Below are positions 60,406 to 64,000 of a stretch of DNA of 64,000 nucleotides, piece by piece. The stretch spans positions 62,001 to 126,000 of the forward strand of contig NZ_JAJGMW010000010.1 of NCBI RefSeq assembly GCF_020782115.1, in the 5' to 3' direction. Position 1 is the stretch's first letter. Every line of letters begins with the position of its first letter. The stretch comes from Leeuwenhoekiella parthenopeia. Lineage in GTDB: Bacteria > Bacteroidota > Bacteroidia > Flavobacteriales > Flavobacteriaceae. A program made the translations under genes and the position numbers. The notes below the pieces were generated by a model. That model worked only from the letters and a program-made list of their open reading frames with translations, was not told the DNA's origin and did no database searches.

Positions 60406-61290
60406 ATGAAAAAGCTTAAAAAAGAAGATATCAGTCAGGAAGTTTTCAATCTTTATGATGCCTATGCGCATAACAAACTCGAACGCCGGGAGTTTGTTGA
60501 AAAGCTTTCGCTATTTGCTGCAGGAAGTGTTACCGTGCCTGCTTTGCTGAGTTTCCTGATGCCCGATTATAAGAATACGATGTTGGTTGACCCCAATCAT
60601 CCCGATCTGGAGTCAGACTACATGACCTATAATTCTCCCAAAGGAGGCGGTGAAATCAAAGCTTTACTTTCAAAACCTAAAAATGCTACAGAAAAACTAG
60701 GCGGCATTGTGGTGGTCCACGAAAATCGCGGACTCAACCCGTATATCGAAGACACAGCCCGACAGGCAGCGCTTGCAGGCTTTATCACCATCGCACCCGA
60801 TGCCCTTACTCCGCTGGGCGGCTATCCCGGTAATGATGACGAAGGACGCGAGATGCAGCGCAAGCGGGATAGTAAAGAAATGCTGGAAGATTTTATAGCC
60901 GCGTTTGAATACCTCAAAGCGCATCCCGACTGTAACGGCAAAGTAGGTGTTGTGGGCTTTTGCTTTGGCGGCTCGATCTCCAATATGATGGCGGTTAAAG
61001 TTCCTGATCTTGCAGCTTCAGTGCCCTTTTACGGCGGGCAGCCGAGCGAAGATATAGACCAGATACAAGCTCCGCTTTTGCTGCAATACGCCGGTCTTGA
61101 CGAGCGTATAAATGCCGGCTGGCCTGCTTACGAAGCCAAGCTGAAAGAATTCAGTAAAGAGTACGGGATGTTTATGTACCCGGATGTCAATCACGGCTTT
61201 CACAATACCACGACACCACGCTATGACAAAGAAGCTGCCGAGTTGGCCTGGGAGCGTACAATTGCTTTTTTTAAAGAGCATTTGGAATAG
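60406..61290 (+). CDS. Dienelactone hydrolase family protein with Tat-like signal
   Basis: The 294-residue alpha/beta hydrolase has the catalytic triad Cys186 (GFCFGGS), Asp232 (AGLDERI) and His263 (VNHGFH), as in dienelactone hydrolases. A Cys nucleophile is the norm in this family. The first 60 residues carry a twin-arginine-like motif (ERREFVEKLSLFAAGSV) followed by a hydrophobic stretch, so it is probably exported folded and kept at the membrane. The substrate could be a lactone, an ester or an aromatic ring-cleavage product. It is downstream of the coiled-coil protein gene. Confidence 0.85.
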   Translation: MKKLKKEDISQEVFNLYDAYAHNKLERREFVEKLSLFAAGSVTVPALLSFLMPDYKNTMLVDPNHPDLESDYMTYNSPKGGGEIKALLSKPKNATEKLGGIVVVHENRGLNPYIEDTARQAALAGFITIAPDALTPLGGYPGNDDEGREMQRKRDSKEMLEDFIAAFEYLKAHPDCNGKVGVVGFCFGGSISNMMAVKVPDLAASVPFYGGQPSEDIDQIQAPLLLQYAGLDERINAGWPAYEAKLKEFSKEYGMFMYPDVNHGFHNTTTPRYDKEAAELAWERTIAFFKEHLE

Positions 61291-61892
61291 GAAGAACTCC
61301 GATTTTATTTGATTACAGACGAGAAAAGATACTCTTAAAATTAGTCAGTATTCAATTGGAAGTCTGAGCCCGAAGTAGACTATTGGGATATCAACATCTT
61401 AAACCTTCAGCTATTGCTATACGTTTATAGAAAGTTTAAAATTGCTTTCTTATCTAAATTATTTACAGATTCATTTCCGAGTTAAAACAAAATTGGAAAC
61501 GGAAATCTTTCGCCTCTATATCTTTAGGCAAATTAAAGACCTGCGAAATTTATTCATTTAGCTAAATACAGCACGGAGTTTGGCACCTAAATAAAGACGC
61601 TAAAGGATACAATGCTATTTCAAACAGGGGCCCAATCAAAATCGAAAATACCTCGGGAAAAATTTTAAAAGAACAAACCCGGAAACCTTTATAAAAAGTA
61701 TCCGGGTTGCTTCTAAAATAATCAAAAATCCCTTTTTCAGTAAAACATAAACTTAGTAACAGCTGATTGTCTGGAATTGATAATAGCTTATGGAACACTA
61801 TTTATTTCTGTCTCTTTCAGCCAGCCACATAATAACTAGAGCCTTATCCTCTGCCCACCAAACAGATCTATGCTAAAGTTTACAAATCAACC
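61291..61892. other. Gene-poor region, 602 bp
   Basis: The region is AT-rich without a convincing gene. A 78-codon minus-strand frame at 61562-61798 is not credible as a protein, because it has no family features and ends in RCQTPCCI. The inverted repeat AACCCGGA (61676-61683) with TCCGGGTT (61701-61708) is the only clear structure. An undetected small RNA is possible but not shown. Confidence 0.5.
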
Positions 61893-62591
61893 CTAAAACG
61901 TGTGATGCATGCTAAACTGCAGCTGCCCCTTTTGCCAGTTTACTGTAGTCTGCTCCATCCAACCTATCTGAAAGCGAATACTGTCCCTAAAGGCATATCC
62001 CAAACCTAGATAAGTACGATTACGATCAAAAAATTGCACATTTCGGTCTAAACCGATGTTACGCTCACCATTGATAAAAATTTCATTGTAAAAAGCAAAG
62101 TAAGGAGTTCCCTGGTCAAGCTTAGTTCCCTCAAAGGGAATGTTTACAAATAAGTTAAAGCGGTATCTCGTCCTAAGATCTTCATCCTCAACAAAACGTT
62201 GTTCGTAACGAAAGCGATGTGTAACTAAGAGTCTTTTTAATACAACCTGTCCAAAAAGTGCCTCTTGATAAATTCTGCTTTCTGAAATTGGCGCATCCCG
62301 ATCCTGACCGTACTGCCCGGTTGTAATATGTGCATATCCCAGAGTGAATTTTACCCCTGACTCTTTTGGCTCATAGGTGATTCCGCTTCTAAGCAATAGT
62401 TGTTCGCGGTCACCAAGGCCTCTCCAATCGCGATATTGGTAATCACCCTGAAAACCTAAACCAGATTCTCCGATAGTGGTATTCCAAAAATACATATACC
62501 ACGCACCGAGTTGATTTTCATCTATACCCTGTGCCTGAGAATTTTGAATGAAGCCAAGACACAAACCTAATAAAACAACATACTGTCTCAT
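61893..62591 (-). CDS. DUF2490 outer-membrane barrel protein
   Basis: The ATG at 62589-62591 gives 232 residues with a signal peptide to about residue 21 (ending SQAQ). The body fits DUF2490, beta-barrel proteins of Bacteroidota, with LGAWYMYFWNTTIG at the start, RYEQRFVEDEDLRTRYRFNL in the middle and a C-terminal LQFSMHHTF ending in Phe. The function of the family is unknown. It lies 11 bp downstream of the periplasmic carbonic anhydrase gene, so the two form an operon and may act together in the envelope. Confidence 0.82.
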   Translation of the reverse strand: MRQYVVLLGLCLGFIQNSQAQGIDENQLGAWYMYFWNTTIGESGLGFQGDYQYRDWRGLGDREQLLLRSGITYEPKESGVKFTLGYAHITTGQYGQDRDAPISESRIYQEALFGQVVLKRLLVTHRFRYEQRFVEDEDLRTRYRFNLFVNIPFEGTKLDQGTPYFAFYNEIFINGERNIGLDRNVQFFDRNRTYLGLGYAFRDSIRFQIGWMEQTTVNWQKGQLQFSMHHTF

Positions 62592-62602
62592 CAAAACTAT
62601 CG

Positions 62603-63355
62603 TTAGTTAGAATTCCTAAATTTCGGAAGACTTGTTATGGTTTCTTCAATGAACTCAACTTTGCCAGACTGCATATTATAGACAGCACCAACAATTAGTA
62701 GCTCACCTGAATCGAATTTACGACTTAAAAGTGGTTCCAAATTTCTCAGCATTTCTACCTGAACGAGAACATTTTCACGAACTGCCAGTTCCAGTTTAGT
62801 CTCATCAGAATTAGTGCTCTGCTTGGCCTTTAAAGATGCCGGTTTGATGGCGTTGATGAGCGTAACAATATGTCCCGGTGGATTTTCCGGTAATTTCATA
62901 GCTGCATCTACTGCGCCGCAGCTTTGATGACCCAATACGACAATCAATTTTGTATTTAATGCTGCTGCTGCATACTCAATGGTACCAAAGGAAGCTTCTG
63001 CCATAACCTGGCCGGCAGTACGCGTGATAAAAAGGTCTCCTACACCCTGATCAAAAATAATTTCATTTGGAACACGACTATCGGCACAACCGATGATAAC
63101 CGCAAAAGGTTTTTGCCCCAACTCTGCATTTTTAAGGTCTTGTTCCGTTTGTCTGGGATTAATACTCTTGTTTTCAGAAAATCGCTTATTACCATAAATT
63201 AATTTTTTGAGACCGTAGTATGGATCGGCATACGCGGTATCACGATCGGCAAAATACATGCCTTTTTCCAGCTGAAGAAGCTGATCTACTTTTTCCGATT
63301 GACCAAAAGTTAATGTAGTCATCAGGAGGATCGAAAAACAAAGCAATTTTTTCAT
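62603..63355 (-). CDS. Periplasmic beta-class carbonic anhydrase
   Basis: The start is ATG 63353-63355, directly opening a signal peptide (MKKLLCFSILLMTTLTFGQ). A longer frame to 63427 has no such start. The 250-residue product has the zinc ligands Cys90 (GCADSR), His143 and Cys146 (GHQSCGA), and the catalytic Asp92-Arg94 pair. It hydrates CO2 to bicarbonate. Export is unusual for many beta-class enzymes but common in Bacteroidota. A -7 element (63385) and a pair of 21-bp-spaced repeats (63433) lie upstream. The gene is followed by the DUF2490 barrel gene. Confidence 0.9.
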   Translation of the reverse strand: MKKLLCFSILLMTTLTFGQSEKVDQLLQLEKGMYFADRDTAYADPYYGLKKLIYGNKRFSENKSINPRQTEQDLKNAELGQKPFAVIIGCADSRVPNEIIFDQGVGDLFITRTAGQVMAEASFGTIEYAAAALNTKLIVVLGHQSCGAVDAAMKLPENPPGHIVTLINAIKPASLKAKQSTNSDETKLELAVRENVLVQVEMLRNLEPLLSRKFDSGELLIVGAVYNMQSGKVEFIEETITSLPKFRNSN

Positions 63356-63384
63356 AATGTTTAACTTTTTTACGTTTGATAAAG

Positions 63385-63392
63385 CAAAAATA
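63385..63392 (-). promoter_or_regulatory. -7 promoter element TATTTTTG for the carbonic anhydrase gene
   Basis: It fits TAnnTTTG on the minus strand, 29 nt upstream of ATG 63355. A TTG on that strand at 63409-63411 gives a 16-nt spacer, slightly short. Confidence 0.45.
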
Positions 63393-63432
63393 ACCGGCTT
63401 AAAGTCAACAATAACAGCGCTTAACAAATATT

Positions 63433-63463
63433 TAGTAGTATTACTATCATAAATAGTAGTATT
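63433..63463. promoter_or_regulatory. Direct repeat TAGTAGTATT x2 upstream of the carbonic anhydrase
   Basis: TAGTAGTATT occurs at 63433-63442 and 63454-63463, 21 bp apart, two helical turns. The first copy overlaps the palindrome TAGTA-T-TACTA (63436-63446). Upstream of the -7 element, this looks like a pair of activator sites. Confidence 0.4.
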
Positions 63464-63734
63464 GCCTTTAATATTGTGTGCCTTGCTTCCCTTTAAAAAG
63501 CGAAAAAGCTGAAACGTTATCTTTTGAGCCTATCGTAAAAATTAATTAATGTAATTACCCAGCCTGAATTAGCTATGACCGATTTCGTATCAGTTTTAAT
63601 ATTTGAGTTGCACTAAAAACACTCTTATTCGGCTATTAAAACTCTAAATAAGGACCAACTTCTGTTTCAAAATGCTTTTGATAATTCTTAAATGCCTGAC
63701 TCCAGATCTTGTAATTTTTAACTGCAATAAAAAA

Positions 63735-63756
63735 AGCCGACTCCTAAAAGTCGGCT
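63735..63756 (-). terminator. Strong terminator, minus strand
   Basis: AGCCGACT (63735-63742) and AGTCGGCT (63749-63756) form a perfect 8-bp stem with a 6-nt loop and seven T after it on the minus strand. No gene ends here inside the window, so it must serve a transcript coming from the right. Confidence 0.85.
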
Positions 63757-64000
63757 ATTCGATTTTTTGCTTTAGTTGAAAAAAATTGAGCTTAACGATT
63801 TTGATCCGCCCCCCCTATCCCAAAATCCCTGATGCTGGTTTATGTAAGCGCAAATGCTTCAAAACACTTGACTAGCTCCTCCGATAATCGTTCTTAAACA
63901 GGCGTACCGGCAGTCTCAATTCGTTATCTCAATTTTGATTTATGCGCCAAATACTTTAGATATTGAAGCAATCTGATTTTTACGGGATAAAACCACCACA

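Larger units (their letters stand above)
63356..64000. other. Right-end region, 645 bp, without a recognisable gene
   Basis: The region holds the carbonic anhydrase promoter, a direct repeat with small palindromes (63433-63463), a strong minus-strand terminator (63735-63756) and a C7 run at 63809-63815. The terminator implies a minus-strand gene or RNA beginning to the right. No credible coding frame is visible inside the window beyond a 25-codon open stretch at the edge. Confidence 0.5.

Noticed and set aside
61562-61798. 78-codon minus-strand frame
   Set aside because: No recognisable domain, an odd Cys-rich end, no promoter or operon context, and AT-rich sequence in which such frames occur by chance.
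63924-64000. Open minus-strand frame running off the right edge (ending LAHKSKLR)
   Set aside because: Only 25 codons are visible and a second frame is equally open. It is also about 170 bp from the terminator at 63756, so it cannot be called.
1-64000. CRISPR arrays, tRNA or rRNA genes, complete insertion sequences, prophage genes
   Set aside because: Looked for by eye on both strands. No regular spacer-repeat pattern, cloverleaf, transposase or phage structural protein was recognised.

Overview
The window is chromosomal DNA from a Bacteroidota bacterium, almost certainly a marine member of the Flavobacteriaceae. The signs are a SusC/SusD pair, many lipoproteins and outer-membrane barrels, at least 14 TAnnTTTG-type -7 promoter elements just upstream of start codons, a mevalonate pathway with a UbiA-type prenyltransferase, homospermidine-type polyamine genes, and dispersed hairpin repeats of the kind common in this group. 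I saw no rRNA, tRNA, CRISPR array, prophage or complete insertion sequence.

Layout. 1-6.9 kb: a polyferredoxin-like membrane protein, a small PLDc_N membrane protein, a fasciclin lipoprotein with an outer-membrane partner (minus strand), then the start of a glycosyltransferase set. 7-11.4 kb: a GT87-like mannosyltransferase, then a minus-strand ArnT-like / LAB_N / GT2 trio for envelope lipid glycosylation. 11.6-14.9 kb: a polyamine operon (arginine decarboxylase, agmatinase-family enzyme, deoxyhypusine-synthase-like protein). 15-16.6 kb: a pseudouridine synthase homologue that has lost its catalytic Asp, and a small secreted protein. 16.6-21.5 kb: UbiA prenyltransferase, GHMP (mevalonate-type) kinase, diphosphomevalonate decarboxylase, TspO and a BaiN-type flavoprotein. 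22-38.2 kb: SusC, SusD, three paralogous FG-GAP/ASPIC-UnbV lipoproteins of about 1,100 residues, and a vanadium-haloperoxidase/PAP2-like lipoprotein. This block has no glycoside hydrolase and is the best candidate for an undescribed system. 39.7-47.7 kb: a sugar locus with GH65 phosphorylase, beta-phosphoglucomutase and LacI facing away from GH32, an MFS sugar porter and fructokinase. 47.8-51.9 kb: a group II PLP decarboxylase and a Trk/Ktr potassium uptake pair. 51.9-57.6 kb: a glycerol regulon (glpD, glpK, glpF, an outer-membrane barrel, and a divergent DeoR/GlpR regulator) with operator-like repeats and a 130-bp hairpin repeat inside the operon. 57.7-58.1 kb: a possible decayed gene. 58-63.4 kb: GH43, a secreted coiled-coil protein, a dienelactone hydrolase, a DUF2490 barrel and a periplasmic beta-carbonic anhydrase.

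How it fits together. The gene set suits a particle-associated marine heterotroph that takes up and degrades fructans, alpha-glucosides, arabinose-type glycans, glycerol and an unknown SusCD ligand. It makes sym-homospermidine-type polyamines and isoprenoids by the mevalonate route. Family assignments come from motifs read in the translations. Substrate assignments are inference unless stated otherwise.
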